DNA of 64,000 nucleotides from Scatosoma sp002474405 (GCA_937892545.1 CALAFO010000003.1:7852-71851), one strand, 5' to 3'. Numbered from the stretch's first letter, positions 9,218 through 18,384 are shown. The notes: generated from the letters alone by a model not told the origin. Numbers and translations: made by a program.

Positions 9218-9676
9218 TTATTCTTCGTCTTTCTTTTCTTCGGCGGGCGCTTCTGCCGTCTTTTCTTCGGAAGCCGCGGCTTTTTCTTCGGATTTTTCTT
9301 CCGCTTTCTCTTCCGCCTTTCCGGCGGCCTTCGTATCCGCTACCGCGTCCGTCTGATATACGGCTTGTTTATCGAATTTGATATACGATTTGCCGCTTGC
9401 TTCGGTGCCCGTTTCCAGCACAAACGTGTTTTCTTCCGCGTTCACTTCCACAACAACGCCGCAAATGCCGCCGATCGTTTTCACTTTGCTGCCCGGCTTA
9501 ATCGCGTCAAGCATCTTCTGGCTCTCCTGCTGGCGCTTTTTCTGGCTGCGCGAATTGAAAATCATCATCGCCACGAACGCCGCCACAATCAGTACGATGA
9601 AAATGGTGGAAAATACTTTGGAATTGCCGCTACCGCTGCTGCTGCCGGTGCTTTCTGCCAATAAATAGCCAAACAT
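9218..9676 (-). CDS. yajC: Preprotein translocase subunit YajC
   Basis: A 152-residue YajC, the small membrane partner of SecDF. A Ser/Gly-rich N-terminus is followed by one membrane helix (about residues 20-42), the conserved basic stretch RSQKKRQQE, and the SH3-like core with VKTIGGICGVV and VYQTDAV. After residue 115 comes an unusual low-complexity tail of repeated Lys-Ala-Glu-Glu units (AEEKAEEKSEEK and similar), making this copy about 40 residues longer than usual. The tail is probably a disordered cytoplasmic extension. A sigma-A promoter is visible upstream and a terminator downstream. Confidence 0.9.
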   Translation of the reverse strand: MFGYLLAESTGSSSGSGNSKVFSTIFIVLIVAAFVAMMIFNSRSQKKRQQESQKMLDAIKPGSKVKTIGGICGVVVEVNAEENTFVLETGTEASGKSYIKFDKQAVYQTDAVADTKAAGKAEEKAEEKSEEKAAASEEKTAEAPAEEKKDEE

Positions 9677-9732
9677 AATTAACTCTCCTTACATGGCGCG
9701 AAATCCCCGCGCCGCAAAATCAACTGCTTATA

Positions 9733-9761
9733 TAATACCCTCTTTTTTCCTTTTTGGCAAG
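9733..9761 (-). promoter_or_regulatory. Sigma-A promoter for yajC
   Basis: Minus strand TTGCCA (9756-9761), 17-base spacer, TATTAT (9733-9738). The predicted start lies about 50 bases before the yajC ATG. Confidence 0.65.
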
Positions 9762-9864
9762 CAATTTACAGGCTTTTGCGCGATATTTTTTCTTTTTCAC
9801 TTATTTTTCATCGCTTTGCCGAAGAATACTCCCGCCGTTTCCGCGCGGATTCTGTCGTTTTTCG

Positions 9865-10548
9865 TTATCTTTTTATCGTCAGCAGCCTTTTCAGGCGTTC
9901 GTTTTCCTCTTTCAGCCGGGCGTTCTCTTCACGCAGCGCCCCCGCGATCCGTTCGTATAACAGGTTGATTTCCCGCTCCAGTCTGCGCTTTAAAAACTCC
10001 CCGCAAGGCGCCGTTTTACCGCCCGCCGCAAATTTTTTAACGCTTCCCGCAGCGCTTTTTTCCGCAGCGCCGACGGCTCCGACTTTTGACTGTCCCGCAT
10101 TTTCCAGCCCCAGTTCCTTTTTTGCCCGTTCGATTTTTTCCGGCTGCTTTTTCAGTACGTTCCTGTACTTGTTCTGCAATCTCAGCCCCAGCTTCGCGTC
10201 CGCGCCCGTTACGTTCATAATCGCGCGCCGTACCGAAATTCCCTTGCTCTTTTCCGCCAGAATGCTTTTCAGCGCCTCGTCCGTCTCCTCTTCCGTAAAT
10301 TCGCGGATTTTTTCCACGCTGAGTTCTTTCCCGTCCAGCAGCTTCATTACCCGCTCGTCCGAACCGGCAGAACGCATCAGCGCGTAATAATAATTGCGCA
10401 CGCTTCCCCGCGCCCTGCCGTGTTCCGCGCCGTACGAGGCAAACAACGCCGTCAGCGTTTTCCCCGATTTTTTCCCTTTCCAGATGTACTCCACCAGCGT
10501 TTTCGCTTCCTCTTCCGTATAACCGTTAATTTTTCCGCTTGCGTTCAT
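9865..10548 (-). CDS. Putative SANT/Myb-like DNA-binding protein with C-terminal coiled coil
   Basis: A 227-residue protein I cannot name. The first 60 residues (TEEEAKTLVEYIW through RGSVRNYYYAL) have the spacing of a small Myb/SANT or RsfA-like helical DNA-binding unit. A second helical segment follows (EEETDEALKSILAEK). Residues about 130-165 form a Lys/Gly/Ala-rich linker. The last 50 residues are a clear heptad-repeat coiled coil (EENARLKEENERLKRLL), suggesting a dimer. It could be a chromosome-associated or sporulation-linked regulator; that is inference only. It is transcribed away from the next gene on the plus strand. Confidence 0.45.
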   Translation of the reverse strand: MNASGKINGYTEEEAKTLVEYIWKGKKSGKTLTALFASYGAEHGRARGSVRNYYYALMRSAGSDERVMKLLDGKELSVEKIREFTEEETDEALKSILAEKSKGISVRRAIMNVTGADAKLGLRLQNKYRNVLKKQPEKIERAKKELGLENAGQSKVGAVGAAEKSAAGSVKKFAAGGKTAPCGEFLKRRLEREINLLYERIAGALREENARLKEENERLKRLLTIKR

Positions 10549-10684
10549 GTCCTCTCCTCCGAATTTTATTCCGCGGCGGCGTTTCCCGTCCGCGCAGCCG
10601 TCGTTTCCTGCGGCGGAAAGGATTATTAACCTATTTTTTCGTTTTTATACATATCGCAACGCAAAAACCGAATAAAATAACGGT

Positions 10685-11569
10685 ATGAAAGTACGTTTTT
10701 TATCCTCCGTTCCCTGCGCGCTCACCATCGGCGGCAAATATTACGGCGTTACCGACGGTTTCGAACGCTTTGCGGAAATCGCGCTGAAAGATAATCTCTT
10801 CGCCTGTTTTTCTCCGCAGAACGCCCTCCCCCTCGGCGTGTTTTTAAACGAAAACCTCTTCTTCGCGCCTCCGGAGGGCGTATACGTCTGCCTCCTCCGC
10901 GACGGCGCGGCGGTGTACGCGCGCTCGTTTCCGCCCCGTCTGAGCGAAACGAGAATCGTCGCGCAGGAACGATTCGTCGCCGACCTCATCACCGTGTTTT
11001 TTCAGGGCTCCCTCTGCATCTCGCTGGAAACGTCCGCGGGCTTTTACATATCGCCGTTGCCGCTCCGCTACGAAAACGCAACCATCTCGAAACACGGCGA
11101 ACTGTATTTCGTCGAGGGGAAAAACGCGCTTTGTATTTTCAACGCGCGCGGTAAAAAACTGTTCGACGAAGAAGTGCTTTCCTACACCGCGGACGAAGCC
11201 ACGCTGAAAGCAAGCGTAAAATTAAGCGGCGGCGCAAAACGGGTGCTGTACGGCGAGTGGGCGCTCGCGCAAAACGAATGTTACCGCATTTCGGGTAAAA
11301 TCGAAGGCACGGAAAACAGCGGACTCCTCGCTTACGATTTTTTCGAAAACTTCCGCGTGAGGGCTGACGTATCGGCGTTTTTGTCGCGCGAACTTGCGGA
11401 AAAATCGGAAAAACTGGGGGCATACCTCGGCGAATACGCGTACGCGTTCCCCTGCGAGAACGAAAACGAGTGCGGCGTGCTGCGTAAAAAGGGCGAACGA
11501 ATCTACGAAGCTGATTATTACGTAACGGAAACCTCCGGCGGCAAAATCACCGATTTCAAAAAAATCTAA
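10685..11569 (+). CDS. Uncharacterised 294-residue protein
   Basis: A soluble protein with no signal peptide, membrane segment or catalytic motif I recognise. It is rich in alternating beta-strand patterns throughout (for example CLLRDGAAVYARSF, LYFVEGKNALCIFNARGKKLF), which suggests beta-sandwich or propeller-like folding. Codon use matches the surrounding genes. The ATG at 10685 has no convincing ribosome binding site: the 25 bases before it are A-rich without GGAG. It is a single-gene unit facing away from the coiled-coil protein gene, and its end runs into a palindromic repeat array. Confidence 0.6.
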   Translation: MKVRFLSSVPCALTIGGKYYGVTDGFERFAEIALKDNLFACFSPQNALPLGVFLNENLFFAPPEGVYVCLLRDGAAVYARSFPPRLSETRIVAQERFVADLITVFFQGSLCISLETSAGFYISPLPLRYENATISKHGELYFVEGKNALCIFNARGKKLFDEEVLSYTADEATLKASVKLSGGAKRVLYGEWALAQNECYRISGKIEGTENSGLLAYDFFENFRVRADVSAFLSRELAEKSEKLGAYLGEYAYAFPCENENECGVLRKKGERIYEADYYVTETSGGKITDFKKI

Positions 11570-11570
11570 C

Positions 11571-11890
11571 CGCGATGAGGGGCATATCTTGCTTTCCCCT
11601 TTTGGGAATCCTTGTCGGGTTGCCGCTTGAAGGCAATCCCGGCAAGTAGAGTGGCGAGCATATGCGAGCCGAGAGAGGATTTATTAAATTCATTGCCTTC
11701 GTCAAGCTTCCCCTCTTGCCTTCGTCAAGGCTTCCCCCCGGGGGGAAGCTGTCGCTGAAAGCGACTGATGAGGGGCGCACCTTGTTTTCATTGAAATTTT
11801 TCAAACAAAGCGGCGCCTCTTGCTTTTCCTTTCGGGGAAAGTGTCTGCGTAAGCAGACGATAGAGGTCAAATGAGAATTCTTGCCGCCTC
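11571..11890. repeat. Palindromic repeat array, copy C
   Basis: Fills most of the 436-base gap between two convergent genes; no coding sequence is visible. It begins with GATGAGGGGC right after the upstream stop codon, then a CTTGCTTTCCCC unit ending GAGAGAGG. A module-2 core is at about 11729-11750, with the variable hairpin GTCGCtgaaaGCGAC and TGATGAGGGGCGC. The final unit has TCTGCgtaaGCAGA and CGATAGAGGTC, nearly identical to the end of copy B. Confidence 0.85.
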
Positions 11891-11913
11891 CCGCGTTCCT
11901 CTCCCCTGCGTCA

Positions 11914-11947
11914 AAAAGCCGCGCTTTCCTGCCGAAGCGCGGCTTTT
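11914..11947. terminator. Bidirectional intrinsic terminator
   Basis: Arms AAAAGCCGCGCTT and AAGCGCGGCTTTT with a 7-base loop and T-runs on both strands. It sits between two convergent genes. Confidence 0.85.
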
Positions 11948-12005
11948 CTCTATTTTCGTTTCTCTGTTTTCGTTAACAAATTTTCGCAACAGAAGCGGCA
12001 ATCTC

Positions 12006-13001
12006 TCAGCCGTTCATAACGCAGCTCATCAGCGAAACTTTCTTATCGGCAAAATCCCCTGCCGAAATAATCCCGTCGTCCGCCAGCTGCTTATATCCTC
12101 TCAGCGCCGCCGTTATCGCTTCTTCCGCCTTCACCGTATCCGCATACGAGCTTTGTCTCAGCATCGCGGGCATTTCCGCATGCAGCTTCGCGTCGGAATA
12201 CCGCAACAGCCGGATTTTCTTCTCGCTGTAATCGGAACTGGAAATCACCGATTCATCGCAGAGTTTTTTGTACTCCCGCAACAATCCGATCACCCGCGTT
12301 TCCGCTTCGATCCGCGCAAGCAAATCCTCGTTTTTATTCTTTCCCGCCGCCGCATACGCTTTTACGCCCGTACCGGGCACCTGCTCCGCCGATCTTTCCC
12401 GAATCGTTCCCGCGCACACGAAATACGCCACTGTTAAAACCGCCTGAAAAATCAGCGAAACGAACATATTCGTTTTAAATCCGCCCAGCACCGCCTGCAC
12501 CGTCTCGTTCTTCTGCACCGAAGAGTAAATATCTTTCAGCTGCGATTTCACCACGCTCACGAACACAATCGAAACCACGGTATACGCCAGCGCCAGCGAA
12601 ACGGAAACAATCACAAACGTCGTTCCCACTCTCCGGCATGTCTTTTTCGAAAAGCAGAAAATCGAAATCACCGTAAGCACGCATCCCACCACCGCGGCAG
12701 CCAGCGTCAGCACCGAAAAGATGCCGGAAATCACTTCCAGCGCCGTAAAATCCGCCTCGTACTTCATCTCGGTGTACATTTCGGTAATCAGCGTTTTCAG
12801 CACCGCGGGCAGTTCGAACGACAGCATGTCGTACCCGTTCGCAAACAATTTCACGTCTTTGATTTTCAGCCCCGCTTCCAGCTCCATGTTGAAGCCTACG
12901 TCCAGCTTGATCACCGAACACAACATTCCTGCGAAAAGCAGCGCGCTCGCCAGAAACGCTATCGAAGCAAGCACGATTTTCTTTGCGGACATCTCTTTCA
13001 T
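12006..13001 (-). CDS. Membrane protein with two C-terminal SHOCT-like motifs
   Basis: A 331-residue protein with four predicted membrane helices: about 8-28, 90-115, 125-150 and 175-195. An extracytoplasmic loop of about 60 residues lies between the first two. The cytoplasmic half holds two copies of a short helix-turn-helix pattern, LLREYKKLCDESVISSSDYSEKK and LRGYKQLADDGIISAGDFADKK (shown here only in part). These look like paired SHOCT motifs (L..y..L.d.GiIs..eF..KK..L), which occur at the ends of many bacterial membrane and phage proteins and may mediate oligomerisation. The ATG at 13001 has a GGAGGAAGG site. Function unknown. Confidence 0.6.
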   Translation of the reverse strand: MKEMSAKKIVLASIAFLASALLFAGMLCSVIKLDVGFNMELEAGLKIKDVKLFANGYDMLSFELPAVLKTLITEMYTEMKYEADFTALEVISGIFSVLTLAAAVVGCVLTVISIFCFSKKTCRRVGTTFVIVSVSLALAYTVVSIVFVSVVKSQLKDIYSSVQKNETVQAVLGGFKTNMFVSLIFQAVLTVAYFVCAGTIRERSAEQVPGTGVKAYAAAGKNKNEDLLARIEAETRVIGLLREYKKLCDESVISSSDYSEKKIRLLRYSDAKLHAEMPAMLRQSSYADTVKAEEAITAALRGYKQLADDGIISAGDFADKKVSLMSCVMNG

Positions 13002-13193
13002 TTTCCTTCCTCCGTAATAAAGTTTGTACTTCCATTATACTTCGCCGCCCGCCGCGCCGTCAAGTCTTTTTTTAACATAATTTTAACGTTTTTTCCGTTT
13101 TTATCACAAAACCCTCGTTTTTTATTTTTCGCCCGCAAAAAATTAAACGCCCCCGCGCAAACGGAAGCGTTTTCTTTCGATTTTTTTCTCGAA

Positions 13194-14045
13194 TCAATAT
13201 TTCTTGATTTTTACGGACTTGATTACAATCGCCTTCTTGGGCACCTTCGCCGTAACCGTCGAAGAAGTCTCAAACGGATCGCCCGCGTTCGCCGTCAGCT
13301 TCTTTTCTTCCGTGAAGCCGTCGTCGCCGTACGTGTCCGAAGAATAATCCGAAACGGCTTTCAACAGCTCGGCGAATGTATCGCGGCTCTTCTCTTCCAG
13401 CCGCGCGAACGTGCAGTAATTGTCGCTCGCCGCCGAATCCGACGAAGACGTGTAGAAGTAAAACAGCGAAGTGGCGCTGTTATATTCGTACGGCTTGTAG
13501 CTCTGCCCGTTGCCGTCGAAGCGGTCCACATACACCGAATCTTCCGCGTCTTTCGAAGTATAGAACATCGAAAGCGAACCGTACGTCTGCTTCCAGGCGC
13601 CCGTGCCTTCCACCTTGTAATTGTTCTTCGAAAATTCCCCGTACACTGTGCCCGTCGGGTTTTCCTTATTCGGAGAAGCCCACACCGTCTGCGTCAGCGA
13701 AAAGTTTTTCACCGCGGCGAAATAATCGATTTCTTCCAGCTGCGTATCGTCGTCGCCTTCCGCCACCTTGTAACCGCCCGCAATCCACTTCGAAGATTCG
13801 TAGCTGTGCACGCAAAGCCCGTCGTAAAAATTATTGTCCGCCAGCTCGATGAAATGCCGCACCGTCGCGGGGGCAAGCTTTCTCGCCAGTTCGTATTTCA
13901 GCGTGTACTCGGTATCGTTGAAGCTCACCGTAATTTCCGCCTTCGGGTACGAAGTTTCGCACGAAGCGAACGTAAAAAGCGTCGTCGCCGCAGCAGCCGT
14001 CAGACAAGCCGCCACCGTAAATTTTTTGAAAATATTCTTTTTCAC
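13194..14045 (-). CDS. Cyclophilin-like lipoprotein (degenerate peptidyl-prolyl isomerase)
   Basis: A 283-residue secreted lipoprotein starting at the GTG at 14045, which has AAGGAGAG upstream. A longer in-frame start at 14126 has no site. Residues 1-25 form a signal peptide ending in FTFASC, with Cys as the likely lipidation residue. The mature part follows the cyclophilin order: LAPATVRHFIELADNNFYDG, then GGYKV, GEFS, and GSLSMFYTSKD. The motif that is HRxxPxFMxQGGD in active cyclophilins reads HSYESSKWIAGGY here, so the catalytic Arg is missing. A Ser/Tyr-rich insertion follows. It is probably a fold relative that binds or chaperones exported protein rather than an efficient isomerase. Confidence 0.65.
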   Translation of the reverse strand: MKKNIFKKFTVAACLTAAAATTLFTFASCETSYPKAEITVSFNDTEYTLKYELARKLAPATVRHFIELADNNFYDGLCVHSYESSKWIAGGYKVAEGDDDTQLEEIDYFAAVKNFSLTQTVWASPNKENPTGTVYGEFSKNNYKVEGTGAWKQTYGSLSMFYTSKDAEDSVYVDRFDGNGQSYKPYEYNSATSLFYFYTSSSDSAASDNYCTFARLEEKSRDTFAELLKAVSDYSSDTYGDDGFTEEKKLTANAGDPFETSSTVTAKVPKKAIVIKSVKIKKY

Positions 14046-14402
14046 CGTTCTTTCTCTCCTTAAAAAAGTTGAAAGGCACTTTTCCCTGCCGCGCCCGCGC
14101 ATGTCGCTTCCGCGCCTCGCCCGCATAAAGTACGCTTTTATTTTAAACTTTCTCTCCCCGCTCTGTCAAGCGGTTTTCCCCCGATTTTTCGCTTTTTCGC
14201 TAAGTTTTATGCTTTTTTCACCGTTTCCGCGCAAATCTCCGCCGTCTCCGCCCCGTTTTCTCCGATTCGGAACGTCTCCGCGCCCTCTCCGCCGCCCGTT
14301 AAAAAAGCATACGCCCCGTGCACGGCAAAAACGTCCACGCACGCATAAGCCGTCCGCTCGTACGGAACGATTCGCTCCGCCGCAGAATCGCCGCCGCGCT
14401 TC
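14046..14402. other. Intergenic stretch with promoter for the cyclophilin-like gene
   Basis: No gene is seen in these 357 bases. On the minus strand TTGACA (14164-14169) and TAAAAT (14140-14145) are 18 bases apart, a plausible promoter for the lipoprotein gene. The left-over part next to the radical SAM gene (about 14250-14400) is pyrimidine-rich and shows no clear terminator. Confidence 0.5.
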
Positions 14403-15296
14403 TCAGCTGTCCGCGATGTATTTTCTCACGTACAGCGGCACGCCCTCGCTTTCCGCCAGCCTGCGGCAGGAATCCACCGCCTCCGCGCCGATGCAGTCCA
14501 CCACCGAAAACCGGCACGCCACGCCGTTTTTCACGCACGACTTCGCGAATTCCACCAGCGCGGGAAACGCGTCGAGGCGGTACTGCGAATGGCAGATTTT
14601 CTGATAACTCTCCGCGTCCGGCGCGTTCAGAGAAACGTTCACCAGATCGATTTTCCCCTTCAGATCGGGCACGATATCGCGCTTGTTAATCAGATTGCCC
14701 TGCCCGTTCGTGTTCAGCCGCGTTTTCAGCCCGCGCGAATGCGCGTATTCCGCAATCGCCGTCATCTCGTCCATTTTGTAGGTCGGCTCGCCGAATCCGC
14801 AGAACACCAGCTCTTTGTACGCGGAAACGTCTTTCTTTTCCAGCTCCGCAATCACCTTTTCCGCCGTCGGGTCGCCGTGCCTGATCCACAGATAATTCCC
14901 GTAATAGCTCGCGCGTTCGTTTCTCACGCAGAATTCGCACCCGTTGGAGCACTTGTTCGTCAGGTTGATATATATGTTCCCGTCCAGTTCGTACACATAC
15001 GTATCCTTGCGCCCGTCGTCCGCGCGGTTCTTTCCGCCGTTGTTCCCGTTGGCGTTTCTGTTCTTGTTCGCGTTGTTCGCGGGGTTCATGCCGCGGTTCT
15101 TCGGCTTGTTCCTGCCCACGCCGTTGCCGCCCGCCGCGTTCTGCGGCTTATTCTGCTGCCGCTGCCCGTTCTGTCCGTTCTGCTGCGCCGTTTTTCCGCC
15201 GTTCGCGCCGCCGTTTCCCGCGGCGCCGTTGCTGCCCGCCGCGCCCGCGTTGTTCCCGTAAAATTTACGGCGCTTGTTATTATTATTGTTGCCCAT
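14403..15296 (-). CDS. TatD-associated radical SAM protein with Asn/Gly-rich N-terminal tail
   Basis: A 297-residue protein. The radical SAM cluster motif is CSNGCEFC (C-x3-C-x2-C) near residue 116, followed by the SAM-binding GE motif in FCGFGEPT and a conserved LNTNGQ. This matches the small radical SAM family found beside tatD (TIGR04038-type). No substrate is known. The unusual part is the first 95 or so residues: a low-complexity tail of Asn, Gly, Lys and Gln (NNNNNKRRK, NANKNRNANGNNGGKNR), probably disordered and basic. It lies 21 bases after tatD and is clearly in the same operon as metG and tatD. Confidence 0.8.
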   Translation of the reverse strand: MGNNNNNKRRKFYGNNAGAAGSNGAAGNGGANGGKTAQQNGQNGQRQQNKPQNAAGGNGVGRNKPKNRGMNPANNANKNRNANGNNGGKNRADDGRKDTYVYELDGNIYINLTNKCSNGCEFCVRNERASYYGNYLWIRHGDPTAEKVIAELEKKDVSAYKELVFCGFGEPTYKMDEMTAIAEYAHSRGLKTRLNTNGQGNLINKRDIVPDLKGKIDLVNVSLNAPDAESYQKICHSQYRLDAFPALVEFAKSCVKNGVACRFSVVDCIGAEAVDSCRRLAESEGVPLYVRKYIADS

Positions 15297-15317
15297 ACAA
15301 AAATCTCCTTGAATCGT

Positions 15318-16157
15318 TCAGGGTTCGCTAAGCGTTTCTTCCGCCCGCAAACAAAACAGCCGTTCCGCGTTCCGCCGCACGCCCGCGCAAAAATCTTCCA
15401 CGGTTTCGCCGCGCAGCTCCGCCAGAACTTCCGCCACCCGCGCCACGTTCGCGGGAATGTTCGGAAACGTTCCCCGCAGCGGTTCGGGCGCCAGATACGG
15501 ACTGTCCGTCTCCGTTAAAATCCTGTCTCCCGGCACGGCGAGCGCCGCCTTTTTCACCTTCTGCGCGTTTTTGAAAGTAACCACGCCGCCGAACGAGAAA
15601 TACCCGCCCAGCTCCGCATACTCCGCCGCCGCTTCCGCCGAATACGAATAGCAGTGCATCAGAAAGCCGTTCCGTAACAGCTTCCGGTTCTCCCGCAGAA
15701 TTTCCAGCGTATCCGCGCAGGCGTCGCGGCTGTGTATCACCGCGGGCAGATTCGCTTCGTCCGCCATTTGCAGCTGCCGCACAAACGTTTCGCGCTGAAA
15801 CTCTCTCGTCGGGTTATCTTCGAAGTGATAATCCAGCCCGATTTCTCCCAGCGCCACGCACTTCTTCTCTTTCAGCAGCCCGCGCACCGTTTCCAGCGCG
15901 CGCATATATCCCGCCTCGTCCGTTTCGAACGGTTTTATTTCTTCCGGCTGCAGCCCCGCGCAGAAATACACGCCGCGATGCCGCGCGGAAAGCTTCGCCG
16001 CCGCCGCGGAAGAAGCCTCGTCGAACCCGCTTACGATCAGCGTATCCGCGCCCGCGTTCTTCGCGGCGGCAATCGCCGCCTCTATGCCGCCCGCCGCGGC
16101 GTATTCCGCCTCGCTCGTCAGATGGCAGTGCACGTCGATATAACCCGTTTTGTTCAT
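15318..16157 (-). CDS. tatD: TatD-family metal-dependent hydrolase
   Basis: A 279-residue TIM-barrel hydrolase of the TatD DNase family. Metal-binding and active-site motifs are present in order: DVHCHL at the N-terminus, ALGEIGLDYHF near 107, VIHSRDA near 143, LMHCYS near 166 and LTETDSPYLAPEPLRG near 217. Members act as 3'-5' exonucleases or general metal-dependent phosphodiesterases in DNA quality control. The order metG-tatD-radical SAM is a common Clostridia arrangement. The gap to metG is 91 bases. Confidence 0.92.
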   Translation of the reverse strand: MNKTGYIDVHCHLTSEAEYAAAGGIEAAIAAAKNAGADTLIVSGFDEASSAAAAKLSARHRGVYFCAGLQPEEIKPFETDEAGYMRALETVRGLLKEKKCVALGEIGLDYHFEDNPTREFQRETFVRQLQMADEANLPAVIHSRDACADTLEILRENRKLLRNGFLMHCYSYSAEAAAEYAELGGYFSFGGVVTFKNAQKVKKAALAVPGDRILTETDSPYLAPEPLRGTFPNIPANVARVAEVLAELRGETVEDFCAGVRRNAERLFCLRAEETLSEP

Positions 16158-16248
16158 GCCGTTTGACGCCTCCCGTTCCGCCGTTCTTCTTCGCCGCCGC
16201 GCTTTACAAAACGCCGCGGCGCCTTTCTTTACGCAATTTTCCGCAAGC

Positions 16249-18273
16249 TCAGCCCAGCCGCGTTCCGTCGTTCACGTCGTTTTCCGGACAAATCAGCGCG
16301 AATTTTCCGTCGGCGTCCTCCGCCGCTAAAATCATGCCCTCCGAAAGCACGCCGCAAAGCTTCACGGGCTTCAGGTTGGTTACGAACACCACTTTTTTGC
16401 CGATGAGCTCTTCGGGCTTGAAATGTTTCGCGATGCCCGATACCACCGAGCGCGTTTCGTCGCCGAATTTCACCGTTTCGTGCAGCAGTTTCGAAGATTT
16501 TTCCACTTTCTCGCACGCCACGATTTCGCCTACCTGCAAACGCACCTTTTCGAAGTCGTCCAGAGAAATTTCCGTAACTTCTTCCGCTTCTTTTTCCGTC
16601 TTTTCTTCGTTCATTTTCTTTTTCTCCGCATTCTTTCCGCCGTCCTCTTCCGCGGCTCCTCCCGCGGCGGCAATCTGCTGCGCGCGGATTTTTTCGATCT
16701 CCGGCAGCAACTGTTTCATATCCGCCCGCGCAAACAACGGCGCGCACTCCGTAACGGTAACGGTTTTCTGCGCCGCAAATACGCCGCACTCTTCAAACGT
16801 GCGTTCTTCCGCGCCGAACGCCGCCAGAATTTTCCCGCTTGTACCGGGCAAAAACGGCGAAAGCAGCGAAGCGCCCGTCGTAATCGCCTGCGAAAGATTG
16901 TACAGCACGTCGTTCAGCCTGTCTTTGTTCGCCTCGTCTTTGGCAAGCACCCAGGGCGCCGTTTCGTCGATGTACTTGTTCGCGCGGCGGAATACCGCCA
17001 TAATCGCCGAAAGCGCGTCCGCGATTCTCAGTTCGTCGCCTTTCTTTATCACCGTTTCCGCGGCGGAAGTCGCCACGGCTTTGAAATCTTCGTCCGTGCC
17101 CTCGTTTGCCGCGCCCTCGCGCAACGCCACCGTGCCGCCGAAGTATTTTTTAATCATCGCCACCGTGCGCGATACAAGGTTGCCCAGCACGTTCGCAAGG
17201 TCGGAATTGTATTTTTCGGTGAACAGCTCCCACGAAATCATGCCGTCGTCGTCAAACGGCATCTCGTGCAGCACGTAATATCTCGTGGCGTCCACGCCGA
17301 ACAGGCGGTTCAGATCGTCCGAATATATCACGTTGCCCTTCGATTTGCTCATCTTGTCGTCACCCGATAACAGCCACGGGTGCCCGAAAATCTGTTTCGG
17401 CAGCGGCAACCCAAGCGCCATCAGGAAGATGGGCCAGTAAATGGTATGGAAGCGCAGAATGTCTTTGCCGATAAGGTGCAAATCGGCAGGCCACAGCTTC
17501 GCGAAATTTTCCGAAGGATTGTTCACATCGTAGCCGATGCCCGTGATATAGTTCGTCAGTGCGTCCACCCACACGTACACCACGTGCCTTTTATCGAAGT
17601 CCACGGGAATCCCCCACTTGAACGACGTGCGCGATACGCACAAATCCTGCAAGCCTTTTTTCAGGAAGTTGTTCATCATCTCGTTCTTGCGCGAAGCGGG
17701 GCGGATGAAATCGGGGTGCGTTTCGATGTATTCCGTCAGGCGGTCGGCATACTTGCCCATTTTAAAGAAGTACGCCTCTTCCTTTTCGCGCTTTACTTCC
17801 CTGCCGCAATCGGGGCACTTGCCGTCTGCCAGCTGGCTTTCCGTGAAGAACGATTCGCACGGCGTGCAATACCAGCCCTCATAGCTGCCCTTATAAATAT
17901 CGCCCTGCTCGTAAAATTTACGGAAGATATCCGCCACTACTTTTTCGTGATCCTTGTCCGTAGTGCGGATAAATTTGTTATAGCTCATGCCCACGCTGTC
18001 CCAGATGCGGCGGATTTCGGCGGAAACCTTGTCCACGTACTGTTGCGGCGTAACGCCCGCGGCGGCGGCTTTTTCCTCTATCTTCTGCCCGTGCTCGTCC
18101 GTGCCCGTCTGCAAAAATACCTCGTAGCCCTCTTTGCGTTTGAAACGGGCGATCGCGTCCGCCAGAATCGCCTCGTAGGTGTTGCCGATATGCGGCTTGC
18201 CCGAAGCGTAGGCGATTGCCGTCGTCATATAAAATTTGCCTTTGTTTTCAGCGGCGTTTCGTTTTTCTGCCAT
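16249..18273 (-). CDS. metG: Methionine--tRNA ligase with C-terminal tRNA-binding domain
   Basis: A 674-residue class I aminoacyl-tRNA synthetase charging tRNA-Met. The start ATG at 18273 has GGAGGAG upstream; the reading frame runs 41 codons further but that part is not protein-like. Visible elements: the HIGN signature (HIGNTYEAI near residue 30), four zinc-binding Cys (YCTPC near 134 and CPDC near 151), the KMSKS loop (DKMSKSKGN near 307), an anticodon-binding helical domain, an acidic/lysine linker near 560 and a C-terminal Trbp111/EMAP-type domain (VRLQVGEIVACEKV to the end) that aids tRNA binding and dimerisation. It is the first gene of the metG-tatD-radical SAM operon. Confidence 0.95.
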   Translation of the reverse strand: MAEKRNAAENKGKFYMTTAIAYASGKPHIGNTYEAILADAIARFKRKEGYEVFLQTGTDEHGQKIEEKAAAAGVTPQQYVDKVSAEIRRIWDSVGMSYNKFIRTTDKDHEKVVADIFRKFYEQGDIYKGSYEGWYCTPCESFFTESQLADGKCPDCGREVKREKEEAYFFKMGKYADRLTEYIETHPDFIRPASRKNEMMNNFLKKGLQDLCVSRTSFKWGIPVDFDKRHVVYVWVDALTNYITGIGYDVNNPSENFAKLWPADLHLIGKDILRFHTIYWPIFLMALGLPLPKQIFGHPWLLSGDDKMSKSKGNVIYSDDLNRLFGVDATRYYVLHEMPFDDDGMISWELFTEKYNSDLANVLGNLVSRTVAMIKKYFGGTVALREGAANEGTDEDFKAVATSAAETVIKKGDELRIADALSAIMAVFRRANKYIDETAPWVLAKDEANKDRLNDVLYNLSQAITTGASLLSPFLPGTSGKILAAFGAEERTFEECGVFAAQKTVTVTECAPLFARADMKQLLPEIEKIRAQQIAAAGGAAEEDGGKNAEKKKMNEEKTEKEAEEVTEISLDDFEKVRLQVGEIVACEKVEKSSKLLHETVKFGDETRSVVSGIAKHFKPEELIGKKVVFVTNLKPVKLCGVLSEGMILAAEDADGKFALICPENDVNDGTRLG

Positions 18274-18384
18274 AATCTCCTCCGTGCGCCGTCCGGCAGG
18301 AGCCGGAACGGAAGTACGCTTTTTATTATACCCCGTTTTCCGTAAAAAGTAAAGCGTTTTTCGCACGGTAGCGCCCGCGCCGGC

